A stretch of 64,000 nucleotides of DNA from Rhodococcoides corynebacterioides (lineage in GTDB: Bacteria; Actinomycetota; Actinomycetes; Mycobacteriales; Mycobacteriaceae), in contig NZ_JABUBU010000002.1 in the NCBI RefSeq assembly GCF_019834675.1, positions 310,001 through 374,000 on the forward strand, read 5' to 3'. The notes beneath the pieces were generated by a model, which was not told the origin of the DNA, did no database searches, and saw nothing but the letters and a program-made list of their open reading frames with translations. The position numbers were made by a program, and so were the translations under genes. Shown here one piece after another: positions 16,494 through 27,186 of the stretch (positions are counted from its first letter, which is position 1; every line of letters begins with the position of its first letter).

Positions 16494-18892
16494 CGGTAGA
16501 CGTCGTAGACGCCCTCGACGTTGCGGACGACGTTGAGCACGTGGCCCAGGTGCTTGGGGTCGCCCATCTCGAACGTGAACTTCGAGATCGCCACCCGATC
16601 CCCGGACGTGGTCACCGACGCCGAGAGAATATTGACCTTCTCGTCGGCGAGGGCCTTGGTCACGTCCGAGAGCAGACGGTGGCGGTCCAACGCCTCGATC
16701 TGGATGGCGACCAAGAACACCGAGGACGGCGACGGCGCCCATTCGACGTCGATGAGCCGCTCGGACTGCTGCTGCAGCGACGTGGCGTTGGTGCAGTCCG
16801 TGCGGTGGACGCTGACGGAACCGCCGCGGGTGACGAAGCCCAGGATGTCGTCGCCGGGGACCGGCGTGCAGCACTTGGCGAGCTTGGCCACCACACCGTC
16901 GGCCCCCGCGACGAGAACGCCGGCGTCGCCGACGCGTCGAGGGCGCGTGGGGATGGTCGACGGCGTCGATCGCTCGGCCAACTCCTCCTCGACGTCGCCC
17001 ACGCCGCCGAGATGCGCCACCAGCCGCTGCACCACGTGCTGCGCGGAGACGTGGTTCTCCCCCACCGCGGTGTAGAGCGCGGAGACGTCGACGTAGCGCA
17101 GCTCGTGCGCGATGGCCGACATGGATTCGCCGTTCATCAAGCGCTGCAACGGAAGTCCGCCGCGCCGCACTTCCTTGGCGATGGCGTCCTTGCCGGCGTC
17201 GAGGGCTTCCTCACGCCGTTCCTTGGCGAACCACTGGCGGATCTTGGTCTTCGCCCGCGGGGACGCGACGAAGGTCTGCCAGTCCCGGCTCGGGCCCGCG
17301 GTGGGCGCCTTGGAGGTGAAGACCTCCACCACCTCGCCGTTCTCGAGCCGACGCTCGAGCGCCACCAGTCGGCCGTTGACCCGCGCTCCGATGCAGCGGT
17401 GCCCCACCTCGGTGTGGACGGCGTACGCGAAGTCCACCGGACACGAACCGGCCGGCAGCGTCACCACGTCGCCCTTGGGGGTGAAGACGAAGATCTCCTT
17501 GACCGCCAGGTCGTACCGGAGCGATTCGAGGAACTCCCCCGGATCGGCCGCCTCACGCTGCCAGTCGAGGAGCTGACGCATCCACGCCATGTCGTCGACC
17601 TCGGCGGCGTCACCGGAGTGCTTGCCCTTGGTCTCCTTGTACCGCCAGTGCGCGGCGATGCCGAACTCCGCCGTGCGGTGCATGTCCCGCGTCCGGATCT
17701 GCACCTCGAGGGGCTTGCCCTCCGGCCCGACCACGGTGGTGTGCAGCGACTGGTAGACCCCGAACCGCGGCTGCGCGATGTAGTCCTTGAAGCGCCCGGC
17801 CATCGGCTGCCACAGCGAGTGCACGACGCCGACGGCGGCGTAACAGTCGCGGATCTCGTCGCAGAGGATGCGGACGCCGACCAGGTCGTGGATGTCGTCG
17901 AAGTCGCGTCCCTTGACGATCATCTTCTGGTAGATCGACCAGTAGTGCTTGGGGCGACCCTCGACCACCGCGCCGATGCGCGACGCCGCGAGCGTGCTGT
18001 TGATCTCGGCCCGCACCTTGGCCAGGTAGGTGTCGCGCGACGGGGCGCGGTCGGCGACGAGCCGCACGATCTCGTCGTACTTCTTGGGGTGCAGGATCGC
18101 GAACGCGAGGTCCTCGAGCTCCCACTTCACCGTCGCCATCCCGAGGCGGTGCGCGAGCGGGGCAATGACCTCGAGCGTCTCCTTCGCCTTGCGCGCCTGC
18201 TTCTCGGGCGGCAGGAAGCGCATGGTGCGCATGTTGTGCAGACGGTCGGCGACCTTGATGACCAGCACCCGCGGATCGCGGGCCATCGCGATGATCATCT
18301 TGCGGATGGTTTCGCCCTCGGCGGCGGTGCCGAGCGCCACCTTGTCCAGCTTGGTGACGCCGTCCACCAGGTGTGCGACCTCGTCACCGAAGTCGGCGCG
18401 CAGCTGGTCGAGCGAGTAGCCGGTGTCCTCGACGGTGTCGTGCAGCAACGCGGCGACCAGCGTGGTCGTGTCCATGCCGAGCTCGGCGAGAATGTTCGCG
18501 ACGGCCAGCGGATGGGTGATGTAGGGGTCCCCGGACTTGCGCATCTGCGACGCGTGGCGTTCCTCGGCCACGTCGTAGGCGCGCTGCAGCAGGCCGAGGT
18601 CGGCCTTCGGGTACAGGGTCCGATGCGTGCCGGCCAGCGGCTCGAGAACCGTCTTGACGGCGGTGCTCCGCTGGGCGGTGATGCGCCGGGCGAGGCGGGC
18701 GCGCACCCGCCGCGATGCCGACGACGGAGCCTGGGGGGTCGGTGCCTGCGGGGTGGGTGCGCTCGGCGGCGTCTCGGCCGCGGCGTCGGTTCCCTCGGGG
18801 GTCGCGGGGGCCACCCGCTCCGGTGCGGCGTCCGTCTCCGGGACAGGGGTGGGCTCGGCGTCCGTCGGCGTCTGTCCGATGTAGCGCGTCAT
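16475..18892 (-). CDS. relA: Bifunctional (p)ppGpp synthetase/hydrolase, RelA/SpoT family
   Basis: An 805-residue Rel protein controlling the stringent response by making and breaking (p)ppGpp. After a disordered Pro/Ala-rich N-terminus (about 60 residues), the HD hydrolase domain shows [15 protein letters not shown] and [12 protein letters not shown] (HDxxED). The synthetase domain shows [13 protein letters not shown] and [18 protein letters not shown] ([20 protein letters not shown]), zinc-finger-like ([13 protein letters not shown]) and C-terminal ACT domains follow. The ATG has GGGAGGTG five bases ahead. The order relA-apt-binding lipoprotein-secF-secD-yajC copies the mycobacterial map. 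Confidence 0.97.
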   Translation of the reverse strand: MTRYIGQTPTDAEPTPVPETDAAPERVAPATPEGTDAAAETPPSAPTPQAPTPQAPSSASRRVRARLARRITAQRSTAVKTVLEPLAGTHRTLYPKADLGLLQRAYDVAEERHASQMRKSGDPYITHPLAVANILAELGMDTTTLVAALLHDTVEDTGYSLDQLRADFGDEVAHLVDGVTKLDKVALGTAAEGETIRKMIIAMARDPRVLVIKVADRLHNMRTMRFLPPEKQARKAKETLEVIAPLAHRLGMATVKWELEDLAFAILHPKKYDEIVRLVADRAPSRDTYLAKVRAEINSTLAASRIGAVVEGRPKHYWSIYQKMIVKGRDFDDIHDLVGVRILCDEIRDCYAAVGVVHSLWQPMAGRFKDYIAQPRFGVYQSLHTTVVGPEGKPLEVQIRTRDMHRTAEFGIAAHWRYKETKGKHSGDAAEVDDMAWMRQLLDWQREAADPGEFLESLRYDLAVKEIFVFTPKGDVVTLPAGSCPVDFAYAVHTEVGHRCIGARVNGRLVALERRLENGEVVEVFTSKAPTAGPSRDWQTFVASPRAKTKIRQWFAKERREEALDAGKDAIAKEVRRGGLPLQRLMNGESMSAIAHELRYVDVSALYTAVGENHVSAQHVVQRLVAHLGGVGDVEEELAERSTPSTIPTRPRRVGDAGVLVAGADGVVAKLAKCCTPVPGDDILGFVTRGGSVSVHRTDCTNATSLQQQSERLIDVEWAPSPSSVFLVAIQIEALDRHRLLSDVTKALADEKVNILSASVTTSGDRVAISKFTFEMGDPKHLGHVLNVVRNVEGVYDVYRLTSAA

Positions 18893-18926
18893 CTAGGGCA
18901 CCTCCCGCAGTCCTGGCCCGCTCAGC

Positions 18927-19463
18927 CTAGACGGAACCCAGAGTGGTGAGCGGTCCATGGTTCCAACGCGCACGGCCACCGAGAGCTTCCACCTCGAGGA
19001 CGACGGCGGCACCGACCACCTCGCACCCGCAGCGCGTCAGGAGGTCCGCGGCCGCTTCGAGGGTTCCGCCGGTGGCCAGGACGTCGTCGACCACCAGGAC
19101 GCGACGGCCGGCGAGCGCGATGCCGTCGGCGGCGATCTCGAGTTCGGCGGTGCCGTATTCGAGGTCGTAGGTCTGCCGGTGGACGGGCGGCGGCAGCTTG
19201 CCCGCCTTGCGAACGGCGATCACTCCGGTGTTCAGCGCGAGCGCCACACCGGCACCGAGCAGGAAGCCGCGGGCGTCGATCCCGGCCACGACGTCCGCGT
19301 CCCGCCCGGCCTCGGCCAACGCGTCGATGACGAGGCGTAGGCCCTCGGCGTCGGCGAACACCGGCGTCAGGTCGGCGAAGCGCACACCGGGGGTCGGGAA
19401 GTCGTCCGCCCACCGGGTGAGCCGCTCCACGGCGAGCGCGGCGGGTGAGAGCTGATCGCTCAT
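18927..19463 (-). CDS. apt: Adenine phosphoribosyltransferase
   Basis: A 178-residue purine salvage enzyme that joins adenine to PRPP to give AMP. The PRPP loop VLVVDDVLATGGTLEAA is intact and the N-terminal FPTPGVRFADLTPVFAD is typical of Apt. The ATG at 19463 overlaps the TGA of the upstream binding-protein gene by four bases (ATGA). It ends 34 bases before relA, so apt and relA, both tied to nucleotide pools, are likely co-transcribed. Confidence 0.95.
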   Translation of the reverse strand: MSDQLSPAALAVERLTRWADDFPTPGVRFADLTPVFADAEGLRLVIDALAEAGRDADVVAGIDARGFLLGAGVALALNTGVIAVRKAGKLPPPVHRQTYDLEYGTAELEIAADGIALAGRRVLVVDDVLATGGTLEAAADLLTRCGCEVVGAAVVLEVEALGGRARWNHGPLTTLGSV

Positions 19464-21151
19464 CGGACGAAGACCCATTTGTCCATGTTCCATCCTGCTC
19501 CGGCGACGGTCGGGTTTGCCTCGACGCCGCGCATACCCGACGCGGTCGCGGTGAGGGCGGGGGCGTTCCACAGCGGCAGGGTCGGCATCTCGTCCCAGAG
19601 GACGGTCTCGACGTCCGTTCCGGCCGACAGCACGGTGGCGTCCGAGCCGTCGACGGCGAGCCGGTTCAGCAGCTCGTCGACCCGCCCGTTCGCATAGCCC
19701 CCGAGGTTGACGTTCTGCCCGCCGAGCAGAGCGGTGCGCGCGGCGGTGGCCGACGCGCTGCCGGTGGGCCCGCTGCCGCCGGCGGTGCCGCCGAGCACGA
19801 CGTCGACCTCGCCGGCGCGCAGGGCGAGCGGGGAGAACGTGTCCGACGACGCGTCGACGACCTCGATGCCGAGCGGCCCGCACGCGGCGGCGATGTCGGC
19901 GACGATCGCGGCACGACGCTGGTCGGGCCCGCGGTAACCGATGCGGACGGTGGGGTCGGTGAGACCGGCCTGCGCGAGACCGGCGGTCACGGTGGCGACG
20001 TCGGTGGTGCGGTACCGCTCGGCGGCCGTCGCGGCGACGCTGCGATAGGGCAGGGTGCCCGGCAGCGTCACGCGACTATCGACGACGCCCGACCCGCGGC
20101 CGGCCTCGGCGTCGTACCCGGGGTGGCCGTGGGCGTCGAACAGGGCGGTGCGCGGCACGCACGCCGCCAGGGCTCGGCGGGCCGCCGGGTCGGCGAACAC
20201 GCCCGACGTCGCGAAGACCAACTGCTCGACGCCGAAGCCCGGTTGCGCGGTGGCGGCGAACCCGTCGGGAACGGCCGCGCCGCCGGGCAGATCGGCGACC
20301 TCGATGTCGCCGGACGCCGCCTTCTCGCTCAGGTCGACGCCGGCGGGCCACACCACGACGCGGTCCGTGGCGGCGGGCACACCCCACCAGGCCTCGTTGG
20401 GCACGAGCACCAGGCCGTCCTCCGCGGAAAACGACTCGACGCGGAACGGACCCGACGCGGGGAACACCGCGGGGTCGACGGTGCCGGTCGGCAGCGTCCA
20501 GCCGGTGTTCCACGCCGCGGCGAGGCGGCCGAGAGCGTCCGCGTCGCCGCCCGCGAGCGTCGACGTGACGTCGGGGACGCCCGCCGTGCGGGCCGCGACG
20601 TGCGCGGGGAGGATGCTGCCCGCACCGAAGAGCGACTGTCGGTCGACGAGGGGCCGATCGGCTCGGAAGGTGACCGTGGCCACCTTCTGCGAGGGAACGC
20701 AGTCGATGCGCTCGATGTCGGAGTATCCGGCCGTCGCCGCGGGATCGAACGCCGTTCCCGACGTCTCGGTGTCACCGCGGCGGGCGACCCAGGCCAGGAC
20801 GAGGTCGTCGCAGGTCATGGGCACGCCGTCGGACCAGACGGCGGCCGGGGAGAACGTGTAGGTCAGCACCTGCTGTTGTCCGGGCGCGGCCGTGACCGTC
20901 CCGATGTCGGTGTCCGCCACCGAGGTGCCGCCCGGTCCGATCATGGTGAAGCCGGGCAGGACGCGCGCGAACGCCTGCGGCGCAGCCGAGTACGCGCCCT
21001 CGGTGGTGCCCGCGTTGTAGGTGGTGATCGACCCGTTCACCGCGTAGCCGATCGAGGGGACGCGGTCCTCCTCGGTGCTGCACGCCGCCGCGGACACGGC
21101 GACCAGCACGGCCGCGGCACAGGCGACCGTTCGTGTCCTGCCCCGGCTCAT
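19460..21151 (-). CDS. ABC transporter substrate-binding lipoprotein, family 5 (oligopeptide type)
   Basis: A 563-residue SBP_bac_5 protein, in the position of Rv2585c. A signal peptide ends in a lipobox with Cys24 (VAVSAAAC), so it should be a membrane-anchored lipoprotein outside the cell. Family features include GYAVNGSITTYNAGTTEGAYS near the N-terminus and FSPAAVWSDGVPMTCDDLVLAW. No permease or ATPase gene accompanies it. The ATG at 21151 follows the secF stop by one base. A role in binding peptides or a cell-envelope ligand is likely but not shown. Confidence 0.85.
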   Translation of the reverse strand: MSRGRTRTVACAAAVLVAVSAAACSTEEDRVPSIGYAVNGSITTYNAGTTEGAYSAAPQAFARVLPGFTMIGPGGTSVADTDIGTVTAAPGQQQVLTYTFSPAAVWSDGVPMTCDDLVLAWVARRGDTETSGTAFDPAATAGYSDIERIDCVPSQKVATVTFRADRPLVDRQSLFGAGSILPAHVAARTAGVPDVTSTLAGGDADALGRLAAAWNTGWTLPTGTVDPAVFPASGPFRVESFSAEDGLVLVPNEAWWGVPAATDRVVVWPAGVDLSEKAASGDIEVADLPGGAAVPDGFAATAQPGFGVEQLVFATSGVFADPAARRALAACVPRTALFDAHGHPGYDAEAGRGSGVVDSRVTLPGTLPYRSVAATAAERYRTTDVATVTAGLAQAGLTDPTVRIGYRGPDQRRAAIVADIAAACGPLGIEVVDASSDTFSPLALRAGEVDVVLGGTAGGSGPTGSASATAARTALLGGQNVNLGGYANGRVDELLNRLAVDGSDATVLSAGTDVETVLWDEMPTLPLWNAPALTATASGMRGVEANPTVAGAGWNMDKWVFVR

Positions 21152-21152
21152 G

Positions 21153-22400
21153 TCAGCGCCTCCGCTTGGCCCGCTTGCCGGTCGGCCGCGAGCGCGGCCC
21201 GTCGGTGCTGCTCCGCGCGCCCGCGCGCGGCCCGTCGGTGCTGCTCCGACGCGGCTTCTGGACGGAGACGGTCGCACCCGCCGACGGGGAGGCGTCGCTC
21301 GCGCCACCGGCCGTCGCGGGTGCGGCGCCGCCGCTGCGCCGCTGAGCGGCCTCGGCCCGCTTGGCGTGCACCTTGCGGGTGTGGGCGGCCACGGGCCCCC
21401 ACCGTTCCTTGAGGGTGACCAGCAGCGGGGTGGCGAAGAAGATCGAGGAGTAGGCGCCGACCACGATGCCCACCAGCTGCACCAGCGCGAGATCCTTGAG
21501 CGTGCCGACGCCCAGCAGCCAGACGGCGATGACCATGAGGGCGATGACCGGCAGCACGCTGATGACGGTGGTGTTGATCGACCGCATGAGGGTCTGGTTG
21601 ACGGCGAGGTTGGCCTGCTCGGCGTAGGTGCGCCGGTTGAGGTGCAGGACGCCGCGGGTGTTCTCCTCGACCTTGTCGAACACCACGACGGAGTCGTAGA
21701 GCGAGAAGCCGAGAATGGTCAGCAGGCCGATGACGGTGGCCGGGGTGACCTCGAAGCCCACCAGGGAGTAGAAGCCCGCGGTGACGAGGATGTCGAAGAA
21801 CAGGGCCGCGATACCGGCGACCGCCATGTCCCGCTCGTATCGAATGGCGATGTAGATGCTCACCAGCACGAGGAACACGGCGAGCGCGATCAACGCCTTG
21901 TCGGTGATCTGCGATCCCCACGTCTCGCTGACGTCGGTGAACGTGACGGCGTCCGGGGTGGCCTCACCGTCGGCGTTCTGCGGCGCGAACGCGTCGAACA
22001 GGGCGGTCTGCAACGACGACGCCTGGCCGGGGTCGAGGGTCTCCGAGCGGATCTGGATGGTGGCGCCCGATCCGGTGCCGACCGTCTGCACGGCCACCGG
22101 CTCGGTGCCGAGCGTGTCGGTGTAGATCTGCTCGACCTGTGCGGTCTCGACGCCCCCGGCGGCGGGGAACTGCACGCGGGTGCCGCCCTCGAAGTCGATG
22201 CCCAGTGTGAAGCCGCGCACCAGGATGGACAGCAGCGATGCGGCGACGATGACCGCGGTGACGATGTACCAGAGTCGGCGGCGTCCGATGATGTCGAACG
22301 CACCGGTTCCGGTGTAGAGCCGCGAGAGCAGGCTCCGCCCGTGGTCGGCGGTCTCCGGTGCCGTGTCCGCGATCGGGGTGTCGGTGGTGGTTCCGGCCAT
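21153..22400 (-). CDS. secF: Protein translocase subunit SecF
   Basis: A 415-residue six-transmembrane RND-type protein that, with SecD, uses the proton-motive force to assist Sec-dependent export. It has the first membrane helix (WYIVTAVIVAASLLSILV), the conserved GIDFEGGTRVQF, the periplasmic domain, and five C-terminal helices including IGLLTILGFSLYDSVVVFDKV. The C-terminus has an unusually long basic, low-complexity tail (about residues 330-415) ending in Arg/Lys-rich sequence. The ATG start is four bases after secD stops. Confidence 0.95.
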   Translation of the reverse strand: MAGTTTDTPIADTAPETADHGRSLLSRLYTGTGAFDIIGRRRLWYIVTAVIVAASLLSILVRGFTLGIDFEGGTRVQFPAAGGVETAQVEQIYTDTLGTEPVAVQTVGTGSGATIQIRSETLDPGQASSLQTALFDAFAPQNADGEATPDAVTFTDVSETWGSQITDKALIALAVFLVLVSIYIAIRYERDMAVAGIAALFFDILVTAGFYSLVGFEVTPATVIGLLTILGFSLYDSVVVFDKVEENTRGVLHLNRRTYAEQANLAVNQTLMRSINTTVISVLPVIALMVIAVWLLGVGTLKDLALVQLVGIVVGAYSSIFFATPLLVTLKERWGPVAAHTRKVHAKRAEAAQRRSGGAAPATAGGASDASPSAGATVSVQKPRRSSTDGPRAGARSSTDGPRSRPTGKRAKRRR

Positions 22401-22403
22401 GGA

Positions 22404-24185
22404 TCAGGCCTCCTTGTCGGCGCCGGCGACGGCGGCGGTCTTGGCGGCGGCGGCACGCTTGCGCGCACGGGCGATCTCCTGCACCGCGCCGAGACCGTTG
22501 ACGGACGGGCGGGACCAGAACTCGGACCGCGAGGCGAGGTTGACCAGCGGCCACGTCACGAGCACCACGATCACGATGTCGAGCAGCGTCGACAGGCCGA
22601 GCGTGAACGCGAAGCCGCGCACCTGACCGACGGCCAGCACGTACAGCACGGCGGCGGCGATGAAGCTGACCGCGTTGCCGGACAGAATCGTGCGCCGGGC
22701 GCGTGCCCACCCGCGCGGAACGGCGGACCGGAAGCTGCGGCCCTCGCGGATCTCGTCCTTGATGCGTTCGAAGAACACGACGAACGAGTCGGCGGTCATA
22801 CCGATACCGATGATCAGACCGGCGATGCCGGCGAGGTCGAGGGTGAAGTCGATCCACCGGCCCAGGAGCACGAGGATGCCGTAGATCGCGGCCAGGGAGA
22901 GCACCAGCGACAGGGCGGTCAGGATGCCGAGCATCCGGTAGTAGAGCAGGCAGTACAGCAGGACCAGGACCAGGCCCACGGCGCCCGCGATCAGACCGGC
23001 CTCCAGGGACGCCAGGCCGAGGGTCGCGGAGACCGTCTCCGCCTCGGACGCGGCGAAGGACAGCGGGAGCGAGCCGTACTTCAGGGTGTTGGCGAGTTCA
23101 CGCGCGCTGTCGGCGGTGAAGTTGCCGGTGATCTGCGTGGCGCTGCCCGACGGGGTGGCGCCCTGGATCACCGGTGCGCTGACCACCTTGGAGTCGAGGG
23201 TGAACGCCGCCTGCTGGCCGATGTTGGCCGCGGTGAACTGCGCCCAGGTGTCGCCGCCGGTGGTGTCGAAGCTGAGCGAGACGACGTTGCGGGACTGCTG
23301 GGTGTCGAACTGGGACGACGCGTCCGCGATCTGCTGACCGTCGATGATCGACGGCCCGAGCACGTACACCGAGGTGCCGTCGGTCGAGCAGGCCACCAGC
23401 GGCAGGGCGGGATCGTCGTTGCCCTGCAGCGGGTCCGGTGCCGAGCAGACGATGGTCGCGGCGGCCTGCTGCTGCACGGCCGGATCCTCGCTCTGGCGCC
23501 GCGCCTTGGCCTCGGCGATCGCGTCCGCGGTCTCGTCGGGCGAGGACTCGGCGGGTGCGGCGCCCGGCTCCGACCCGGCGTCCTGCTCGGTCGGCGCGGT
23601 GTCGGTCGGCGCGGTGTCGGTGGGCGCGGTGTCGGTCGGCGCGGCAGGCTCCGTGGGGTCCTGCGCCGGGAACGGCCGGTTCTGCGGGGCCGGCACGGCG
23701 GGATCGACCGGCGCAGCGGGATCGACCGGCGCGGCGGGATCGACCGGCGCGGCGGGATCGACTGGCGCAGCCGGATCGGTCGGCGCCGGGGTGCCCGGAG
23801 CGGTGGGCTGTGCGGCCTGGATCACCGGCCGGATGTAGAGGCGGGCCGTCTGGCCCAGCGTGCGCGCCTGCGACGAGTCGTCGCCGGGCACGGTGATGAC
23901 CAGGTTCTGGCCGTCGATGACCACCTCGGAGCCGGACACGCCCAGTCCGTTGACGCGCGTCTCGATGATCTGCTGGGCCTGGCGCAGGCTGTCCTGGCTC
24001 GGGGCACTGCCGTCGGGAGTCCGCGCGGTCAGCGTGACCCGGGTACCGCCCTGCAGGTCGATGCCCAGTTTGGGGGTGGGCGACTTGTCACCGGTGAGGA
24101 ACACCAAGCCGTAGATCAGTGCGACCAACGCCCCGAACAGGGCGAGATACCGCACCGGATACGACGATCCGCTGGACGATGCCAC
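22404..24185 (-). CDS. secD: Protein translocase subunit SecD
   Basis: A 593-residue partner of SecF. The first helix ([16 protein letters not shown]) leads to the DLQGG motif ([14 protein letters not shown]). The outside P1 domain carries a long Pro/Ala/Asp/Thr-rich insertion made of short repeats (DNA 23589-23785). Five C-terminal helices contain [22 protein letters not shown]. The GTG start at 24185 ([18 protein letters not shown]) is chosen because GGAGAA lies just ahead and the family N-terminus fits; a longer frame to 24296 looks non-coding. A perfect 32-base palindrome separates it from yajC. Confidence 0.95.
   Translation of the reverse strand: MASSSGSSYPVRYLALFGALVALIYGLVFLTGDKSPTPKLGIDLQGGTRVTLTARTPDGSAPSQDSLRQAQQIIETRVNGLGVSGSEVVIDGQNLVITVPGDDSSQARTLGQTARLYIRPVIQAAQPTAPGTPAPTDPAAPVDPAAPVDPAAPVDPAAPVDPAVPAPQNRPFPAQDPTEPAAPTDTAPTDTAPTDTAPTEQDAGSEPGAAPAESSPDETADAIAEAKARRQSEDPAVQQQAAATIVCSAPDPLQGNDDPALPLVACSTDGTSVYVLGPSIIDGQQIADASSQFDTQQSRNVVSLSFDTTGGDTWAQFTAANIGQQAAFTLDSKVVSAPVIQGATPSGSATQITGNFTADSARELANTLKYGSLPLSFAASEAETVSATLGLASLEAGLIAGAVGLVLVLLYCLLYYRMLGILTALSLVLSLAAIYGILVLLGRWIDFTLDLAGIAGLIIGIGMTADSFVVFFERIKDEIREGRSFRSAVPRGWARARRTILSGNAVSFIAAAVLYVLAVGQVRGFAFTLGLSTLLDIVIVVLVTWPLVNLASRSEFWSRPSVNGLGAVQEIARARKRAAAAKTAAVAGADKEA
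23589..23785. repeat. In-frame tandem repeats inside secD
   Basis: Two blocks of coding microsatellite-like repeats. At 23589-23642 a 15-base unit encodes APTDT, about three and a half copies. At 23699-23785 an 18-base unit encodes PAAPVD or close variants, about five copies. Both stay in frame and expand a flexible, Pro-rich loop in the extracytoplasmic P1 domain of SecD. Copy number is likely to vary among strains because copies are nearly identical. Confidence 0.85.
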
Positions 24186-24293
24186 GATTGCTGCTTCTCC
24201 TCGGATGTTCGGGGTCGGGGTTCGGGATTCTCGGGCCGGGACGAGTCGGCTCCGGTCCGAAGCCCGATCGACCGTACCCTCTCGCGGACACGA

Positions 24294-24325
24294 CACCGCC
24301 CCCGAGGACGTCCTCGGGGGCGGTG
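24294..24325 (-). terminator. Perfect 32-base palindrome between yajC and secD
   Basis: CACCGCCCCCGAGGAC (24294-24309) is followed directly by its exact reverse complement (24310-24325). It lies 31 bases after the yajC stop and 108 bases before the secD start. It could terminate yajC transcription, lower secDF expression relative to yajC, or mark an RNA-processing site. No U-run follows. A -10-like TACGGT occurs downstream toward secD (minus strand), so secD may have its own promoter. Confidence 0.65.
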
Positions 24326-24356
24326 GGTGGCCGGGGCGCGGGGCCCGATCGGCCGA

Positions 24357-24755
24357 TCAGTCCTTGGTCAGGCGGGGCGCCGCGGCGTCCGTGTCCGTGG
24401 TGCGGCCGTTCTCCAGCGCATCGACACGCGCGCCGGCGTCGACGGTCTCGTCGTAGTCGGTGGCGGTGGCGGTGGTCTGCTCGAACTCGTCGGCCTCGTC
24501 CTGATCGGCGACGACCTCGCGGACGACGACGCGCGACCAGGTGGTGATGATGCCGGGCGCGATCTCGAGGTCGACGGTGTCGTCGGTGAGGTCGTCGACC
24601 AGGCCGTGCAGTCCGGCGGTGGTGATCACGCGGTCACCGACGCTGAGCGACTGCTGCAGTTCGGAGACCTTCGCCATCTCCTTCTTCTGTCGGCGGATAC
24701 CCATGAACATGGGCACCAGGAGCGCAAGAATGAGAAGGGGAAACAGCAGTTCCAT
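24357..24755 (-). CDS. yajC: Preprotein translocase accessory protein YajC
   Basis: A 132-residue protein with one N-terminal membrane helix (MELLFPLLILALLVPMFMG), the family segment RRQKKEMAKVSELQQSLSVGDRVITTAGLHG, and an acidic, threonine-rich C-terminal tail typical of actinobacterial versions. It associates with SecDF. The ATG at 24755 begins directly at the membrane helix; an upstream in-frame extension is not family-like. Gene order yajC-secD-secF supports the call. Confidence 0.93.
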   Translation of the reverse strand: MELLFPLLILALLVPMFMGIRRQKKEMAKVSELQQSLSVGDRVITTAGLHGLVDDLTDDTVDLEIAPGIITTWSRVVVREVVADQDEADEFEQTTATATDYDETVDAGARVDALENGRTTDTDAAAPRLTKD

Positions 24756-24862
24756 CGGAAACGTCAATCCTCGTGATCGGGGGTGAATGGTGGCGGGCTC
24801 GACCGGGGGAACGGCTGCCCACCGCGTGTCCAGTGTGCCACGCCGATGCCCGTTTCGGGCGA

Positions 24863-25948
24863 TCAGGACTCGTCGAACAGGGTCCGCTGCGGCTCGTTGA
24901 CCCGCACGGCGATACCGCCGACGGCCAGGTCGGGCGGGGGAACCAGCCCCAGTCGCTCCCAGGCCGCCGCCGTCGCGACGCGGCCCCGCGGTGTCCGCGC
25001 GATCATGCCCGCGCGCACCAGGTACGGCTCGCACACCTCCTCGACGGTGGCGGGTTCCTCCCCCACCGCCACGGCGAGCGTCGACACCCCCACCGGCCCG
25101 CCGCCGAAGCTGCGCACCAGCGCGCCGAGGACCGCGCGGTCGAGCCGGTCCAGTCCGAGTTCGTCCACGTCGTAGACGTCGAGCGCCGCGCGCGCCACGG
25201 CCAGGGTGACCCGGCCGTCGGCGCGCACCTCCGCGTAGTCGCGCACGCGGCGGAGCAGTCGGTTGGCGATACGCGGGGTCCCGCGGGAGCGGCCCGCGAT
25301 CTCCGCGGCCGCGTCGGCCTCGATCCGCACCCCCAGAATCCCGGCCGACCGCGTGAGGATGCGCTCGAGCTCCTGCGGGTCGTAGAAGTCCATGTGCGCG
25401 GTGAACCCGAAACGGTCGCGCAACGGGCCGGTGAGCGCACCGGATCGGGTGGTCGCTCCGACCAGCGTGAACGGCGCGACGTCGAGGGGAATGGACGTCG
25501 CGCCCGGTCCTTTCCCGACCACGACGTCCACCCGGAAGTCCTCCATGGCCAGGTACAGCATCTCCTCGGCCGGGCGCGCGATGCGGTGGATCTCGTCGAT
25601 GAACAGCACGTCGCCCTCGACCAGGTTGCTGAGCATGGCGGCGAGGTCGCCGGCCCGCTCGAGCGCCGGGCCGGACGTCAGGCGCAGGGCGCTGCCGAGT
25701 TCGGCGGCGATGATCATGGCCATCGAGGTCTTGCCCAGACCGGGCGGGCCGGACAGCAGGATGTGATCGGGTGTGCCGCCGCGCTGGGTCGCGCCCTGCA
25801 GCACCAGGTGCAGTTGCTCACGGACACGCGGCTGGCCGATGAAGTCGTCGAGCGATTTCGGGCGCAGGCTCGCGTCGAGATCGCCGTCGTCGGGTCGGAC
25901 CTCGGCGGTGACGGGCGAGGGGTCCTCCGGCCGATCCTCGTCCGTCAT
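24863..25948 (-). CDS. ruvB: Holliday junction branch migration helicase RuvB
   Basis: A 361-residue AAA+ motor that drives branch migration with RuvA. The Walker A is GPPGLGKTS, Walker B region VLFIDEIHR, sensor 1 [11 protein letters not shown], and the C-terminal winged helix ends [14 protein letters not shown]. The ATG overlaps the ruvA stop by four bases (ATGA). A small GCCCG-TTT-CGGGC stem at 24848-24860 follows the stop. It is the last gene of the ruvCAB operon and shares its SOS control. Confidence 0.97.
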   Translation of the reverse strand: MTDEDRPEDPSPVTAEVRPDDGDLDASLRPKSLDDFIGQPRVREQLHLVLQGATQRGGTPDHILLSGPPGLGKTSMAMIIAAELGSALRLTSGPALERAGDLAAMLSNLVEGDVLFIDEIHRIARPAEEMLYLAMEDFRVDVVVGKGPGATSIPLDVAPFTLVGATTRSGALTGPLRDRFGFTAHMDFYDPQELERILTRSAGILGVRIEADAAAEIAGRSRGTPRIANRLLRRVRDYAEVRADGRVTLAVARAALDVYDVDELGLDRLDRAVLGALVRSFGGGPVGVSTLAVAVGEEPATVEEVCEPYLVRAGMIARTPRGRVATAAAWERLGLVPPPDLAVGGIAVRVNEPQRTLFDES

Positions 25949-26544
25949 CGGGAACGTCCGAGCGTCGACAGGGCGGACCGCAGGGCGACGGAGGTGCTCG
26001 CGTCGGGCGAGTCCACGAGGACCGCGTCGACGGCGGTCTCGGCCTGCTTGACCGGGAAGCCGAGGCCGACCAGCGCCTCGACGACCTGATCTCGGACCGC
26101 GCCCGCCCCGGCGGGGCCGGCGGCGGTGGCCGGCGCCGCCACCACGCCGTCGATCTTGTCCCGGAGCTCGACGACCATGCGCTCGGCGCCGCGCTTGCCG
26201 ATACCCGGTACCCGCGTCAGTGCGGCGGTGTTGCCGTCGGCGAGGGCGGTGCGCAGCGCGTCGGGTTCGAGCACCGCCAGCACCGCCATGGCGAGCCGGG
26301 GGCCGACCCCCGACACGGTCTGCAGCAACCCGAACAGGTCGCGCGAGGTCCCGTCGGTGAACCCGTACAGGGTCATCGAGTCCTCGCGGACGATCATCGA
26401 CGTCACCAGCGTGGCCTCGGACCCGCGCGTGAGCGACGCGAGGGTGGCCGGCGTGACGTTCACGCGGTAGCCGAGACCGGCCGCCTCCACGACGACGTGG
26501 TCGAGGGCGATGTCCAGCACGGTGCCGCGAACGGAGGAGATCAT
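25945..26544 (-). CDS. ruvA: Holliday junction DNA-binding protein RuvA
   Basis: A 199-residue protein with the N-terminal OB fold ([20 protein letters not shown]), two helix-hairpin-helix motifs ([17 protein letters not shown] and [19 protein letters not shown]), and the C-terminal domain that contacts RuvB ([20 protein letters not shown]). It binds four-way junctions and loads RuvB. It starts directly after the ruvC stop, with no gap. Confidence 0.97.
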   Translation of the reverse strand: MISSVRGTVLDIALDHVVVEAAGLGYRVNVTPATLASLTRGSEATLVTSMIVREDSMTLYGFTDGTSRDLFGLLQTVSGVGPRLAMAVLAVLEPDALRTALADGNTAALTRVPGIGKRGAERMVVELRDKIDGVVAAPATAAGPAGAGAVRDQVVEALVGLGFPVKQAETAVDAVLVDSPDASTSVALRSALSTLGRSR

Positions 26545-27141
26545 CTAGCGCGTCGCTCCCGGGGTGATGGTGCGCGCGCGGTGAGCGGCGCGCTGCTGGG
26601 TGAGTTTCTTCTCGTACGCCGCCTTCGCCGCGGCGGCCTGCTTCTCGGCCGCGGCCATGCGCGCGAGCATCGGGGCCCGCCAGCAGTGGCAGATGGCGAG
26701 GGCCAACGCGTCCGCGGCGTCCGCTGGGCGCGGTGCCCGCTGCATGCCGAGAATGCGGGTCACCATCGCGGTCACCTGGGCCTTGTCCGCCGAGCCGTTG
26801 CCCGTCACCGCGGCCTTGACCTCGCTGGGGGTGTGGAAGGCGACCGGGATTCCCCGACGCGCGGCGGCGAGGGCGATCACGCCGCCGGCCTGCGCGGTGC
26901 CCATCGCCGTCCGCACGTTGTTCTGCGAGAACACCCGCTCGACGGCGACGACGGTCGGTCGGTGGGTGTCCAGCCAGTACTCGGCCGACTCCGCGATGAG
27001 CAGGAGGCGTTCGGCGAGGTCGAGGTCGGCCGGCGTGCGCACGACATCGACGTCGAGTGCGGTCACGGCACGCCCGGCGCCGCCCTCGACGAGGCTCAGG
27101 CCGCACCGGGTCAGGCCCGGATCGACTCCCATCACACGCAA
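26545..27141 (-). CDS. ruvC: Crossover junction endodeoxyribonuclease RuvC
   Basis: A 198-residue Holliday-junction resolvase. The first catalytic Asp is in [10 protein letters not shown], the Glu in [11 protein letters not shown], and the final acidic pair in [14 protein letters not shown]. The C-terminus is extended by a basic, Ala/Lys-rich tail (about 25 residues). I prefer the TTG at 27141 (LRVMGVDPG), because RuvC proteins usually begin M-R-V-x-G-V-D and an AGGAG lies ten bases ahead; the ATG at 27132 is the alternative. A likely LexA box lies 46 bases upstream. Confidence 0.94.
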   Translation of the reverse strand: MRVMGVDPGLTRCGLSLVEGGAGRAVTALDVDVVRTPADLDLAERLLLIAESAEYWLDTHRPTVVAVERVFSQNNVRTAMGTAQAGGVIALAAARRGIPVAFHTPSEVKAAVTGNGSADKAQVTAMVTRILGMQRAPRPADAADALALAICHCWRAPMLARMAAAEKQAAAAKAAYEKKLTQQRAAHRARTITPGATR

Positions 27142-27186
27142 CCGGACCGCACTCCTTCTGCCGGGACGACCACGAGCCGGGCGCCT

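Noticed and set aside
16541..18949. 802-codon open frame on the plus strand
   Set aside because: Antisense to relA; composition is Arg/Val/Asp-rich and no motif is seen.
24848..24860. GCCCG-TTT-CGGGC stem as the ruvB terminator
   Set aside because: Only five base pairs and no U-run; too weak to list as a terminator by itself.
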